Source: Macrolepiota albuminosa (Eukaryota > Basidiomycota > Agaricomycetes > Agaricales > Agaricaceae). From it: a DNA stretch of 64,000 nt. How positions within the stretch are numbered: the first letter of the stretch is position 1; each line of letters begins with the position of its first letter. The position numbers and the translations under genes were made by a program. Positions 12,237 to 24,205 of the stretch are shown here, piece after piece. Where the stretch lies: positions 372,001 through 436,000 of the forward strand of contig JAMWFC010000087.1 in the NCBI GenBank assembly GCA_027475525.1. Reading direction: 5' to 3'. The notes below the pieces were generated by a model. It searched no databases. It was not told the DNA's origin and saw only the letters and a list, made by a program, of their open reading frames with translations.

Positions 12237-12690
12237 ATATGAAAATTGTACAATTATGTGAAATTTTTTTTTTGCTAGAGCAGTCATTATTCTGTTCTCT
12301 TCATTTATTTTCATATTTTAAAAATTAGACCACACTGTCTTTGGTATTCATAGAACTTTTTGAATTATTTTTTCTATAAGCTTGTATAGTTTTCTGTCTA
12401 ATAGAATATGCTTATATAAGCTATTGCTTCTGTAATAGTTTATTGTTTGATCAATCTGTTTTGCATTTTGATATATTGATTGAGTTTATAAATTTGCTTT
12501 CTTTTAGCATTTTATACCTAGTTGTCAATCTGCTATGATGCTAAGTGTCATTGAATAAAAATTGTACATGAGAGTTGTCAAACTATAACTCCTTTTATTT
12601 ATGCATATTTAAAGAGTCAACTGTTATGATTTTAGTCTCTTATCTACATTAACTAATACATTTAATATATTGAAATAAATAATTAGAGAG

Positions 12691-12844
12691 CTATTAGAAA
12701 CTGAAAAACTTTAATTAATCATCTTGGATATAAATTATATCTTGTGCTTATATAGCACCAAAAAATACTATTAGAAACTGAAAAACTTTAATTAATCATC
12801 TTGGATATAAATTATATCTTGTGCTTATATAGCACCAAAAAATA
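12691..12844. repeat. 77-bp direct duplication 6
   Basis: Copies start at 12691 and 12768. Confidence 0.93.
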
Positions 12845-13073
12845 CCTACAAGAAGCAGATTCATTTCTCACTTTTAGTATAGTTTGTTGTAGTACTCAAA
12901 CTATTTCTGTTTACAAGTATAAATATGAAGCTACAATTGCAGAGAGATACATCTGTTTCTGTATAGAAGTCATATTGATGTCAATATCTTCTATGCCTAC
13001 AGAGACAATAATGAAAATTGAAGGCTTTGAAGTTAAGTCTCTATATTTTATTTGTCTACTTATCAATACATAT

Positions 13074-13669
13074 TGTCAGGGGACTTCTCATTTCTTCCTT
13101 CTTTCACTCCCTATTCCTTCACTCTCCTTTTATTTATTTCCTTATTTCTTCTATCATTCTCTCATTTTGCTGTTTCTATTCTCTTAACACTATCTTCACT
13201 CTCCTTTTATTTATTTCCTTATTTCTTCTATTATTCTCTCATTTTGCTGTTTCTATTCTCTTAACACTATCTGTTAGTACCACTCTCAGCCTTTGAGGTG
13301 CTCTGGTTCCTTAGCTATCATTCAGACAAGTGTGGACTTTTCAGCACCACTTTCAGACTGCTTATATAAGCCAGAGTTTGCCTTTCTGACTTTCAAAGTC
13401 CAGAGTTTTCCTGCCTTGTTTATACAGTTGTTTATTTAGGCAATTTTAGAGTTTTTAAGATTTTGTTGTACTGTACAGTTGTTTTCCATGCTTCAGAGGC
13501 CCCAGAAGCATCCAACCTGGCATAGGGAATTCCTAGACTTGTTCTCTTTTGATCTCCCTTTGCCAGATGAGTAGTTATTATGATATTGTCAGTATATACT
13601 CTAATACACTTTGGATCTTCATCTGCCAGCTGTGTGACTGAGCCACAGCCTCCAGAAGTTACCCTTACC
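13074..13669 (-). repeat. Solo LTR (same family as 5044), 5-bp TSD
   Basis: Full LTR in minus orientation; the end TGACA is at 13074 as TGTCA. It is flanked on both sides by CATAT (13069-13073 and 13670-13674). It contains a TATATAAG box near 13355 and one 77-bp duplication; without it the length is 519 bp. No internal region remains, so it arose by LTR-LTR recombination. Confidence 0.85.
13121..13274. repeat. 77-bp direct duplication 7
   Basis: Copies at 13121 and 13198, with a few mismatches; it creates spurious hydrophobic ORFs. Confidence 0.88.
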
Positions 13670-13803
13670 CATATCATGCTATCCAATTCTTAGATTTATG
13701 TTGATAAACACTAATGTATATAATCGATCAACTTCTTCAATCATTGAAAAACTTCTCTCTTCAAACTGTTGGAAGACATTCCACTACACAAACTCACTCA
13801 AAA

Positions 13804-15741
13804 TATAACAGAGTAGGCTGTCACAGCCTATAATTTGATCACACTTGTTACAGTAACTCTTTAGTCTTTATTCTTTGCCAGTTCCTATGCTTGTGTAGTC
13901 ACCATTATAGAATTGGGTCATATGCACTTGGGACACTAAGGAACTGAACTCAACCTATACATTGTTACACTTTTTTGCATATCTAGCTCCAGTGGCTTTG
14001 TCACACACTATCACTGGACTATAGCAGAGACTTGGCTACAACACTGCTTATCTTTTTATCCAGCTCCAGTGGCTTTGTCACACACTATCACTGGACTATA
14101 GCAGAGACTTGGCTACAACACTGCTTATCTTTTGACTTCTGGACTCTTTGCTGGACTTTTGGGATGCTTTGGACCTTCTATCAGTGTCTCTTCTTGGTTG
14201 CAGGATTAGGAGAGGTGTGGATAAAAGCTGGAGGTATTTGTGGGTGAGAGATAATGAGCTGGCATGAAGATTGGGTCATATCTTGGGAGAAAGGCCACAG
14301 TTTGCCCCATCTTTTTTACCATTGTGATCTCCTCATGTCAAGGATCCTTTTGATACCTAGATGGCCCTCAACTTTCACTCCCTCCTTCTCCATCTCTGGA
14401 TTTTCAATGTTTTACAAAATTGCCTATATCTCACAATTCACTGCACCAATTCCCTTGATTCTAGTGCCATTGGAAGTGCATTGCTTCACTCCTTTCAATA
14501 CCCAATCCAGACCATGGTGCTAGCTCAAAGTTGTTAGTTGTGGTATTTTTACTATTTTGCAGATATCTTGCGATCCGTGAAACTATTTGGCTCAATTCTT
14601 ATGGCGTTAGATGTGCCTTGACATGTCCTTTCCAACAGTATCTAGGTTTATACTATTTCAGTCCACAGTTCTTGCTTGACATCATCATCTTTGTCTATCA
14701 CCTCCTTCCTCCTTATTCCCATGAGGAACCTCTGTCTCAGGATTTTTCTAGACCATTTCTGTGATGCATTTATGGTCACTTCCTGCCCCTATCAAACATC
14801 CAGTCCATCTCTCAGTTATTGTCCCAGGATTTGCTATGGTGTCTGGCTTGCACCCTCTCTATGTGCATCTGCACAATTCACATAATTGATTCAACTTTAT
14901 ACTCATTTCCTGATGAATCTGACCTCTATCCATCTTTACCATATCATTTTTTGACACCATTCATTAGCTTTATTTTGTTTTATACATGCCTCACACCTTT
15001 GGTGTTATTCTGAGGAGGCCTTTGAGGTAATCTGAAGGAGTGGACTTTTGTCTGTTCGATCAACTATGACATGATTACTTCCGCCCAACCCCATTCATAT
15101 CTCCTCAGCATCTCTTCCTTCTTGTGCTTGCTCTACTAGCTCACAATTGACTGTGTGCGACCTGCTAGAGTGTCTAGAGGCTGGAGATAATGGTGAATAT
15201 GGATGTATTCTATATTTGCATATGATCAAGACTCTGTTCTTCAACCCTTCCCACCCTTTTTTATGACGTTTTGCAGAGCCAATATGCTCTGCCCACCCTG
15301 TTGATGCTGTTAGTGTCAACTTTGATCTATCCAAGAATTTTCTCTTGAAGAGGGGGAGGAAAGGTGGACTCTGGCATAAAATTTGAAGGGACGCATAGGA
15401 GAGGAGGATAGAATAACTATATGAAGTGGAGGATAACCTGACTAGGCAAGCAGACACAATGGATGATGAAGGAGCCTTAGCAATGAAGGAGTACATTACT
15501 GGAGTGAGCACCACTGTAGGAAATTTTTTTTTCTTCTTTCAGATTGGTATCTAATCTCAAAGGAGGGTATGTAACAGAGTAGGCTATCACAGCCTATGAT
15601 TTGGTCACACTTGTTATAGTAACTCTTTAGTCTTTATCCTTTATCAGTCCCTATGCTTGTGTAGTTGCCATTCTTGCTATAGAATTGGGTCATACACACT
15701 TGGAACACTAAGGAACTGAACTCAACTCATACATTGTTACA
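13804..15741 (+). mobile_element. Small LTR element F with 5-bp TSD
   Basis: Direct repeats 13804-13969 (166 bp) and 15570-15741 (172 bp) begin TATAACAG/TGTAACAG and end GTTACA. They are flanked by CAAAA on both sides (13799-13803, 15742-15746). A purine tract AAAGGAGGGTA precedes the right LTR, so the element reads on the plus strand. The 1.6-kb interior has no recognisable gag or pol, only decayed frames. The LTR ends resemble those of element A (TGTAAC...GTTACA), so F may be a non-autonomous relative. Confidence 0.75.
13985..14138. repeat. 77-bp direct duplication 8
   Basis: Copies at 13985 and 14062, in the leader of element F. Confidence 0.94.
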
Positions 15742-15928
15742 CAAAAGCTCAACTCTTTTAAATTTGAGCTCAAGTTTCAGATAAATAGTAGCTAAAATTT
15801 CCCTCTCTGCTTCAATAATTGTGCTATTGGTCTCTTTTTGACTATTTAATTTTATAAACAGTCATTGACAAAACTCTATTGTAGACCTCGGTATTGCCAT
15901 GCACTGCAGCGGCCCATCCCTATTGATG

Positions 15929-16142
15929 TAAGCAGTCTGGAAGCGGTGCTGAGGGGCCCACACTTGTCTGAATGGTAGTTAAAGAACCAGAGCACCTCAA
16001 GGGCTGAGAATAGTACTAGCAGATAGTGTTGAAAGAATAGAAACAGTGAAATGAAATTATGTCAGAAGAAATAAGAGAATGAATGAAAGGAGAGTGAAGA
16101 GATAAAGAGTGAAGGAAGGAAGACATGAGGAGTCCCCTGACA
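15929..16142 (+). repeat. Solo LTR, segment 3 of 3
   Basis: 3' part of the split LTR: AGCAGTCTGG through CCCCTGACA. It is followed by GAGAG, matching AAGAG before segment 1 at 4 of 5 positions. Confidence 0.75.
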
Positions 16143-17710
16143 GAGAGTAACTAGGTGCAAGGCACCAAAGGAAGTCTGAAATGTGGTGAGGTTGTGGAAA
16201 GAGGGATGGATTAAATGCTCATTATAGCTGACATAAAGATCAAGGGTGGTGCCACAAAAAATGACTCTGCAACATAGTCAAGAAAGGGCAGCACACCAGA
16301 GTGCTGGATGATAACCCTATTCAGTGGCTCTGAACTGTGAACAATGTGCAAATCACCATTCTTCTTGAGGACACAGAACCAGTGGGAATACTTATGGATG
16401 GCTCATAGATGCCAGCCTGTATCTTGGTGTGTATAATCTGACAGACCTTGGCCTTGATGCCAGGCAGCAAGGGTCTATTGTTATTGTATTCAGTCCACAG
16501 CACATGAAGAATAGTAGGGATTACCACTGGCAGGAAGAAGTCTGTGCACAGACTGCCATGCTCAGAGCCCTCCCAAGCAAAGGCTTGGTTCTGCTTGGCA
16601 ACAAGGTTGGTAGGAACATCCATTTTGTCCTTTGTGAGAAAGCTGGTGTTGTGGTACTTGGCAAATTGCTGTTGGTATTTGGCAGTAAAGTGTCCTGTTG
16701 GTTGAAAAGGTGGCAGATGCAGTGTGAGAGTCAGGATGTTGGCAAGAAGGTCACCAAGGATATGGTGCTTGATTTAGAAAGCTTTGGGAGAGTGGGCAGC
16801 AATGGAAGTGCAACAGGCTTGTATTTCTTTTTAACTTGAACTCCTTTTCTTTTAGAAATGTTAGTATTACTATAAACAGAGGCAGAAAGGGAATTAGAAT
16901 TAGGAACAGAAGAATGAGAAGCAGAAAGTCCAAGAATGGCAGGAGCAAAGGCTCTGGGAAGAGTGGTTATGTGTCTTTTGTAGCAATTTTCTGGAAAGAG
17001 TCCAAAGCAGTAAGATAGAGATAGGCAAGAAAAGAGTTGGTAATGTTTTTTGTGGTTTTCTGGAGATTTTCAGTAATAGAATCAGGTATAGTACTTCTGT
17101 ATCAAGAAAGGCCATTTGCAAAATATGTACAAGACCACTAGCATGGTCATATTTAAGCATGAGTGCTACATCTCCATGATTATTGCCAATCACCTCCTTG
17201 ATGGTCTGTGAAAACACTGGTGAGGCAGCTCATTGGCATGATGTTCAGTGAACTCTGCCAGCTTGCCACATGCACCTTTCTGTTGTCTCCTGAGAAAGGT
17301 CAGTATAGTGTGTTGGATGCCAGAGTTAGGGTTGCTAATGGTCAGAGTCATTTCCTTGTCAGTAAGAGTCTTAACTACAGAGCAAGCTAAGATGTCAAAT
17401 AGTCTGCTATGGATCTGAAGATAGAATGTGATGTTGCCAATGGTGCATGGCATGTTCTTGGCAAGTCCTAAAGATCCAACAGGTAACTGCCATTTTGACT
17501 TGGTTCTAGATGTCTGGTGCAATACTGCAGAGTTCTTCAATTGATAGCATGACTGGCATTTTCATAATGCAGCTAAAGACAAGGTTTGACTTCTCAGACC
17601 AGGTGGGAATTATTGAGGTGTTCCTGGGGAGGGAGAACTTTGCCAAGTCAGATCTGACCCCACAAAGGAGTAGTAGCAACAGCCCAAACACATGTATCCA
17701 ATGAATATCT
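16143..17710 (-). pseudogene. Relic B', part 2: Ty3 gag end, protease, RT start
   Basis: Minus-strand fragments align to 44.33-46.25 kb of element B in order. KNQAFAWEGSEHG matches QNEAFAWEDSERG, PCTIGNITFYLQIH matches PCAVGDLTFYLQIH, and SIEELCSIAPD matches SVGELCSVAPD. It continues directly from part 1 in element coordinates, so both are one insertion. No CpG was seen. The overlap between the protease frame and the RT frame is preserved here (17217-17190), ending in the same AGG-AGG-TGA context as in B. Confidence 0.85.
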
Positions 17711-17992
17711 TTGACCCTTCAGAGTATCTGCTGCTAAGAGAACAATGTACTAAAATTACATATCAACCTATCTGGCATCATCACCTTCTTTGTTGGGGAT
17801 TGTCCTGTCAAGTATCCCGTTTACGGTACAAATCACACTTATAAACTTACTCCACAGTTTTATATATGTTGTGTTAATTGGTCTGTTTGTGCTTAACTTA
17901 CGCTTGACTAGCTCGAAGAGGATCTTACATGGTTCTATTTACTTGACAAATCCGTGATTCAAGGTTTATCTTGACCATCTTTGGTTAAAGTC
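17711..17992. other. Short CpG-containing stretch before the JmjC fragment
   Basis: CpG returns here (for example around 17818), unlike the relic to the left. It may hold upstream exons of the JmjC gene, but I could not define them. Confidence 0.3.
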
Positions 17993-18668
17993 ATGGCACT
18001 CACCGATTTTTACGATTCGACCAATTGTACCATTGCTGAGCAACTGAAAACGCATTCTGCTGTTTTAATGAAGGCATGCAATGTTTCTGACAAGGGATTC
18101 AACAAATCCATCTTGTTGTCCATATGCAATATCCATAGTGTCACTACTATCCACGGTATGTTATCATACTTGTGATGTGTACTTTCACTGAAATTTTACA
18201 ATCAGATTTCACTTTATTAGATACTGACCGTACATGCAGAGGATCGCCTCATGATCTTTTTGTTGCCGCTTCTTCTATGCCTTCACGTGCAATCAGCGCA
18301 CTCTACATGCCTGCTAATTGTGATCCATTCTCTTTACTACCTATATCTGGCGAATGGTATGCATGGTCAGAAGCCAATGGTCAGTCTTCTTATTGCAGAT
18401 TTATTGACCAATATCTGCTTTCCGACATGCGTTGGGCAATTGCATCCACTGGTTTGGCCCATCATTATTGGCACATAGACTCCAATGGATTTGGCACATT
18501 TATAAAGGTGGAGACAGGCATAAAATTGTGGTATATTGCAAGACCGAAGTCTGGGTTGTTCCAGGACTTTGCCACCGTTGATATATTTACCAACAAATAT
18601 ATATTGCACCAATCCAATGAGGATTTATGGGATATAGAAGTTGTGGTGTTAGAACCTGGCAATATCTT
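17993..18668 (+). pseudogene. JmjC (cupin) domain gene, 5' fragment
   Basis: Exon 17993-18155, a 50-nt intron 18156-18205 (GTATGT...CAG), then exon 18206-18668 ending at a GTAAGT donor. The translation contains a JmjC-like core: HHYWHIDSNGFGTFIKVETG with an H-x-D metal motif, followed by WYIARPK, FATVDIF and WDIEVVVLEPGNIL. In the family this is a Fe(II)/2-oxoglutarate fold, typically acting on histones or nucleic acids. The expected next exon with the last metal-binding His is missing; the sequence degenerates and an LTR starts at 18820. The start codon is a guess and may not be the first exon. Confidence 0.7.
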
Positions 18669-18819
18669 GTAAGTTTGTTTTTTGAGTAATGGTTTATGAA
18701 TATTATTGCTAAGTTTGTATGTAGTACAAAACTGATTGAGTGACATGTCATTGTCTGGAAAATGTTACAGAAAAATCAACATTTGACACTATAGGTTGTA
18801 CAGACAGTGGTACTAGCAA

Positions 18820-19290
18820 TGTAAGAGTGATTTCTAGAGGCTGTGGCTCAGTCACACAGCTGGCAGAGGAAGATCCAAAGTGTATTAGAGTATATACTGA
18901 CAACATTAAATAACTACTTACCTGGCAGAGGGAGATCCAAAGAGAACAAGTCTAGAGATTTCTTATGCCAGGTTAGATGCTTCTGGAGCTTTTGAAGCAT
19001 GGGAAACAACTGTACAATATAACAAAACCTTAAAAACTCAAAAATTGACTAACCAAACAACTATGCAAATAAGGCAGGTAAACTCTGGACTTTGAAAGTC
19101 AGAAAGGCAAACTCCAGCTTATATAAGCAGTCTAGAAGCGGTGCTGAAGGGCTTATACTTGTCTGAGTAATAGCTAAAGAACTAGAGCACTTCAAAGGCT
19201 AAGAATAGTACTAACAACACTTCTGGGGCCTCTGAAGCATGGAAAACAACTGTATAGTACAACAAAACCTTAAAAACTCAAAAATTGCTT
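18820..19290 (+). repeat. Rearranged LTR copy of the 5044 family
   Basis: TGTAAGAGTG start at 18820, most of the LTR to about 19215 including CTTATATAAGCAG, then a second partial copy (CTTCTGGGGCCTCTGAAGC) to about 19290. No terminal TGACA is seen, so it is truncated or rearranged. Confidence 0.7.
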
Positions 19291-21134
19291 ACTTTATCTG
19301 AACTATGGGATATAATGAAAGCATAGCTTTTTGTAAAAATCAATGATGCCCTCAAGCCTTCAACACTATGCTTTAACAACTACAATATCTTGTTCTATAT
19401 TTTATAAATTCTTCCAAAGCCTGGCAGATTAGAATTATAGATAAGTTCCAGGCCTACTGCATTGAATACTTGCTTGTAGTTTGTAATTTTAGCTATCATT
19501 GTGTTGTTTGTACAATCTTCCTTGAAAAGTCAATTGCCTCAAGTGCATTAGTATTTATCTGAAAAAGTTTATTACTAAACTTTTCATGATGTTTTACAGC
19601 TTAATAATGGCTGCCATGGCATTACCTCAAGGAAAATATGTTGTTAATGAGTTTGCTATATATATGATTGAATTATGTGGCATGTCATCATTTATTATAA
19701 TGGCATTGACTGTCACCTACATTGTGATGCCAGATATCCTCAAAATTTTATGCCCATCAATCATGCTAAACTTCTTGTTTTCAAGCTTTGTCTTTATTTT
19801 TTTTGTTACAGCTATCTTTACGACCTTCACTATTTACACTAGCTGCATTGCTATTTTTTTTATTGTAATTGCTTCCTATCTCTATGTGATCATTCCTTTT
19901 GTTATTATTTTTGCATTGGCTATTTTTTCATTTTCAATAAAAGTTTGATTTCCTCTGCTATTTAATTTTTTTATATGACTACCTTCTTTTGTTATTACTA
20001 TTGCATTTCATGTACTGCATATTGTTGCCTATCTGATCTTTCTTGAGAAACATTTAAAGAATTTCTAATCAGTCTTTTTTTTAGAAATCTATTATGTTTT
20101 TCCAATTTGTTTTTCTAAAACAAAACAAGAAAGTTTATTGAACAACATTTAATAAAAAAAAATCACAAAAATAACTTGAGAAAAAAACAAAAAATACATA
20201 TGCCATATTTTTCAAGAAATAGTCTAGAAACACAATTTGTGTTTCCCACATATTTCTTGACAAATAAAGAAAGAAAATTTTTAAAAATAGCTTAAGAAGC
20301 ACACAAAAAACACAATAAATGTTTTTTTTTACTACTTCTCAATTTATACTTTTAGTTTTTCCAGAGAAACACTTGTTGGAAATTACATGACCTGTTTCTA
20401 ACAGATGTTTCTCCAGAAATCTCCATCTATATCTTGCAATCTACTGCACTAATTCTCTTAATTCTAGCATTGTTGGAAGCATGTTACTTTACTCCTTCCA
20501 ACAGCACCATAGTTAATTTAGCAGTAACACAAATAAATTAAATGGCTCACATAACTTGTATCATTATAAATAACTTTCTAAAAGATAGAATAATAAAATT
20601 GGCAATTAACAAATATTTATAATGCATTATTTTCATGCTCAGCAACTGGCATGATTGACTTTTGGCTTAATGTGCTAAGCAAACACAGGCTATATATTGA
20701 ATTTTTAAAAACTTGTTTTACATTTTTATTGTCAAAAAATCTTACAAGATATAATTCTTTCTTACATAATGGCTTTTGGCTATTATTTTATAAATACTGT
20801 CTTTATTTACTATTTCACAATAGACAATTATATAATGCTAAAATTTAATTTTTAATCTTTCAATGCTATATATAGACAAGCACTTTTAGCTAGCACTACT
20901 CTTTAATTTTATCTGAGATATTGCTAGGACTCTACCTCAACTTATCAATGTGTATCCTATCCTAATTTGATAATAATCACTCCATAACAATATTTGAATC
21001 AATGCAAGAGCATATGGGCATGGCATATACAAAAACTTGCTCACATAAGAAAAATCAAACAGAATATATAATTTTTCTTTTAAGAAGTTCATTTAACTAT
21101 CAGTAATGTCATTTAGAGTGCAATGCTACTAAAC
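19291..21134. other. AT-rich DNA without a supportable gene
   Basis: Low CpG. A hydrophobic plus-strand frame at 19586-19948 reflects T-rich composition. There are many A/T homopolymers around 20.1-20.3 kb. Nothing recognisable. Confidence 0.6.
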
Positions 21135-22808
21135 TCATTTTCCAAATTCTCTATTTATTTCTTCACAAACAATATGCATCAACTTTCCAAAATCTTCAAA
21201 ATCTGAAAACTTAAAGTAATGATAATATTAGTTTGAACCAAAGATATGTCAGAAATAAAAACAAGCATACCTGATTATAAACCTGTGCACTAATTCTGGC
21301 CCACCAATGTTTGTTGTGATAGTAGATTACAGCATAAGCCCTTTGTTCACAGAACAATTTATGATCAAAAGCACGTATAATACTAGGAGATGGCTTGACA
21401 ATTGCAGAGACTGGAAGGAGAACATTAACCTGGCCAAATATTTTGAATTACTCCAATAGTGTCAAAGAAAAAATACCATGGTTCCAATCAATTGTCCTGG
21501 TTTTTCTGGAATATCCATCACTTCCGTGCCAAGTATCTCAGCAATGCGCCTCCCTCCATTTAAAGCTAATGCATGACAATAGTCAATGATCTTTTCTTCA
21601 CCACCGATTTCTGAACGGAAATCAAGTGCTGAAATTGAAATCAAGATCAAAGCCAATCCGAAGTTGTGGAACATGCCTGCTATTATTGTAAGGGGAAGCA
21701 CAACATCGGTGGAGCCACTCCCTAAAAGGCACAAACTAAATTAGTCTCCTGCATTACAAACTCTATCCATACAATAGAATTCTCCAGCAAATTGGGACAT
21801 GATTTGTTTATGCTCTTCTGGCTCAAACCAACGAAGACCAGCAGGAATGTTGTTAGGGATCAGGTGTTGATTCCTAGTTCGTGTTTAAGTATGGTTTGCG
21901 GTCTTCATTGCCAGGGACACACCTTCGAGCAACATAGAGAACTGCACAACCTCTTTTGGCATAGAGCCATTTACTGCAGTTCTGCAAAGCGCATGGTTAG
22001 TTGATTCCAGATCGAAGAACTAAACACCTCACCCCAATCCAAAAATCAGGTTCTATCTCAGAAAGATTGATCATGGGCTCCTGACCGAGGGAATGAGCAG
22101 CATCTACAATACTTGTTACCCCTTCGGCATGACAGATTTTGACCATGGCTTTCCAGGGCATCATTACTCCCGGTGTAGAAACGACGGAATCAAAGAGAGC
22201 AGCGATTCTGATCGTCTTGGATGCGGCAGTTGCTTTGACGACACGAATATGTCGAGTGAATCGACTCAGTATTGAAGCGTGGCTCTCCGGAAGATCGAGT
22301 GAGAATTCTGACAGTGTTGGACTGATTGCTACAGCACCGACCATAAGAATATTCCGTTTGATTTGTGTGAATGCCGTTGATGCTGACGTGGCGAATGTCG
22401 GTCTTTTAGTGCCATGCTTATGACATTGACTCACTGTAAATAATCACATCTTCCCCGGGGGTCCATACAAATGAACGCAGGATCAGGTTGATGCCATGGG
22501 TAACATTAGGAATCAAAACGCATTCGTCTTCATGAGCTCCAAGGAGTCCGGCTAGGCGTCGACGGACTTCACAAACTCTTTCGCCTAGACGCCTGCGGAT
22601 AAATAAATCCGGATTTCTTTCGACTTCCTCCGATATAGTGTTGTAGGCTTCACGGACAACGTTTGGTAAAGACCCAAAGGATCCTATGATTGACTTAGCT
22701 ACTGTCATCATACAGACAATTTTCTTTACTACCATGATTCAAGTGGAGAAAGTCAGGATCCAGCCCAAATAGTGTAAGCATCCTGCGTCCATACACAATG
22801 GAGTCCAT
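21135..22808 (-). CDS. Class V aminotransferase (PLP fold), nine exons
   Basis: Spliced gene on the minus strand. Exons: 22808-22733, 22683-22435, 22382-22033, 21981-21923, 21873-21773, 21721-21677, 21628-21477, 21429-21271, 21209-21135. The introns are 47-61 nt and all phases join, giving 421 aa. Family signatures in order: LNHGSFGSLPN near the N-terminus, PNVTHGINLILR, VDAAHSLGQ (PLP-binding Asp), NCSKWLYAKRG with the Schiff-base Lys, and RSEIGGEEKI near the C-terminus. This pattern fits fungal class V aminotransferases/cysteine-desulfurase-like lyases; the substrate is unknown. The 21676-21629 intron uses GC-AG. The ATG at 22808 is chosen because it precedes LNHGSFG, but an upstream in-frame start near 22875 is possible. 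Confidence 0.82.
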
Positions 22809-23200
22809 AATGAACGAAGTCCAGAATCTGAAATCAAAATCGACCCCACAGTATGTCAAACTGTAAAGCATGTCGAAACTGACGTGGTCGGGCTTTTAAA
22901 TGTCTCTTCTTTCTCCCACAGAGACATATATCGGAAACGGAGATCTTCTGTTGAGGATTACAAATCTTCCTTAAATCGTTGAAAGAGGGAATATCGCCTA
23001 CCTTGGTCATGCCCTGTGCACTAAATCTCACCGCTTTGGAATCCATCTCATGGTATGGCCTTGCTTTGTCCGCAAAAGTCAGCAATTGTTTGGGCCTGTT
23101 GACCTATCTTCTTCTGTCTAATTCTACCAATCATAAACCATGTATTTTGCCCTACATACCAGCATAATCCGCATTGTTAGCAGAGTCTGTGGTACCATAG
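22809..23200 (-). promoter_or_regulatory. Probable 5' region of the aminotransferase gene
   Basis: CpG-containing unique sequence with a short open frame (23085-22834). It is likely leader or an extra first exon. No TATA box is assigned. Confidence 0.3.
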
Positions 23201-23337
23201 CAGGATATATAAATGGTAACATATCAAACAATTCAATGGAACAAATGCAATGTGTATCCATTGTAGGTTCCTGGCCAGACTCTGTTGAGGAGCAGCTATG
23301 ACGACAGTGGTGGGCAGTTATAGAAGATATAAGGTGT

Positions 23338-23592
23338 TGTTGGAACCTACATTAATACAGACTAGTAAATAATCTGGTCCTCAATCTGTTGTATAAATGA
23401 CCAAATTCTTCTGTACCTAGAATTAATATGGACTTGTAAGAAATCTAGTCTATCTGGTATAGTCAATTCTATGTATGATATTGGTGTAAGTAAAAAGATG
23501 GCTCACCTTGAGTTCATTGTATAAATGACTGACAGTCCCTGTCATTATGCACGTCGTTCTCAGCCATGTAACTCAACACCATATTTTCAACA
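23338..23592. repeat. Possible solo LTR (TGTTG...CAACA)
   Basis: Starts TGTTGGAACC and ends TTTTCAACA with mirrored termini, about 255 bp, and contains TTGTATAAATGAC twice. No target duplication was found, so this is weak. Confidence 0.3.
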
Positions 23593-24205
23593 CAACTTCG
23601 AAAAGCGTCGTAAGTCTTCATTTACTCTTCAAGCTTACTTCGAACTCATGTTATTACAAGTGCACGTATGTTACAACACACAATGATAACGACACATCAA
23701 TAGGTAGTATTACTTTCTTTTCATAGGTAAGTTAACTTTCATGTTTTTCACAACACACAATGATAACGACACATCAATAGGTAGTATTACTTTCTTTTCA
23801 TAGGTAAGTTAACTTTCATGTTTTTCACGATTACAATCCGCTATATGTTTTTTTCAAACAGATTTTATTTTATTTTATTTATTTATTTTATTATTATATA
23901 ATAATATAATATATAAATATATTATGTATGTCATATCGTACCACTCAATGTATGTATCATATCATATCATTTATCATGATCATATCTATACATAAATTAC
24001 TGTAATAACCATATATAACATAATAAAGTAATAAAGAAAATAAAGAATGAAGAGAAGAGTACATACATACAATAAATAAAATTAATAAAATATAAAAAAA
24101 GAAAAAGGAACATGTAAGAGTTGGGGACCGGTGCACATGTGCGCTGCTACGATTTGATTAATAGTATTTGCTAATCAGACAGCTCAGATAGCTCATGACA
24201 CTAAA
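23593..24205. other. AT-rich low-complexity DNA
   Basis: TTTTA/TATT runs at 23860-24110; no gene. Confidence 0.7.
23673..23826. repeat. 77-bp direct duplication 9
   Basis: Copies at 23673 and 23750. Confidence 0.95.

Larger units (their letters stand above)
11621..15928. mobile_element. AT-rich insertion G, inside the solo LTR
   Basis: Segment that splits the LTR at its TATA box. It has inverted 11-mers CCGAGGTCTAC (11623-11633) and GTAGACCTCGG (15881-15891), and a hairpin GTCTACTTTAGTAGAC next to the left one. No transposase is visible; the native part (minus a solo LTR and element F) is about 1.7 kb of AT-rich DNA. A piece around 12040-12120 recurs inverted at about 59640-59700, so it belongs to a dispersed family. 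The class is unknown. Confidence 0.45.

Noticed and set aside
13018..13296. Hydrophobic plus-strand frames
   Set aside because: They are the reverse of the purine-rich end of a solo LTR, lengthened by a 77-bp duplication.
19586..19948. A hydrophobic 120-aa membrane protein
   Set aside because: T-rich low-complexity composition, no CpG, no family resemblance and no gene context.
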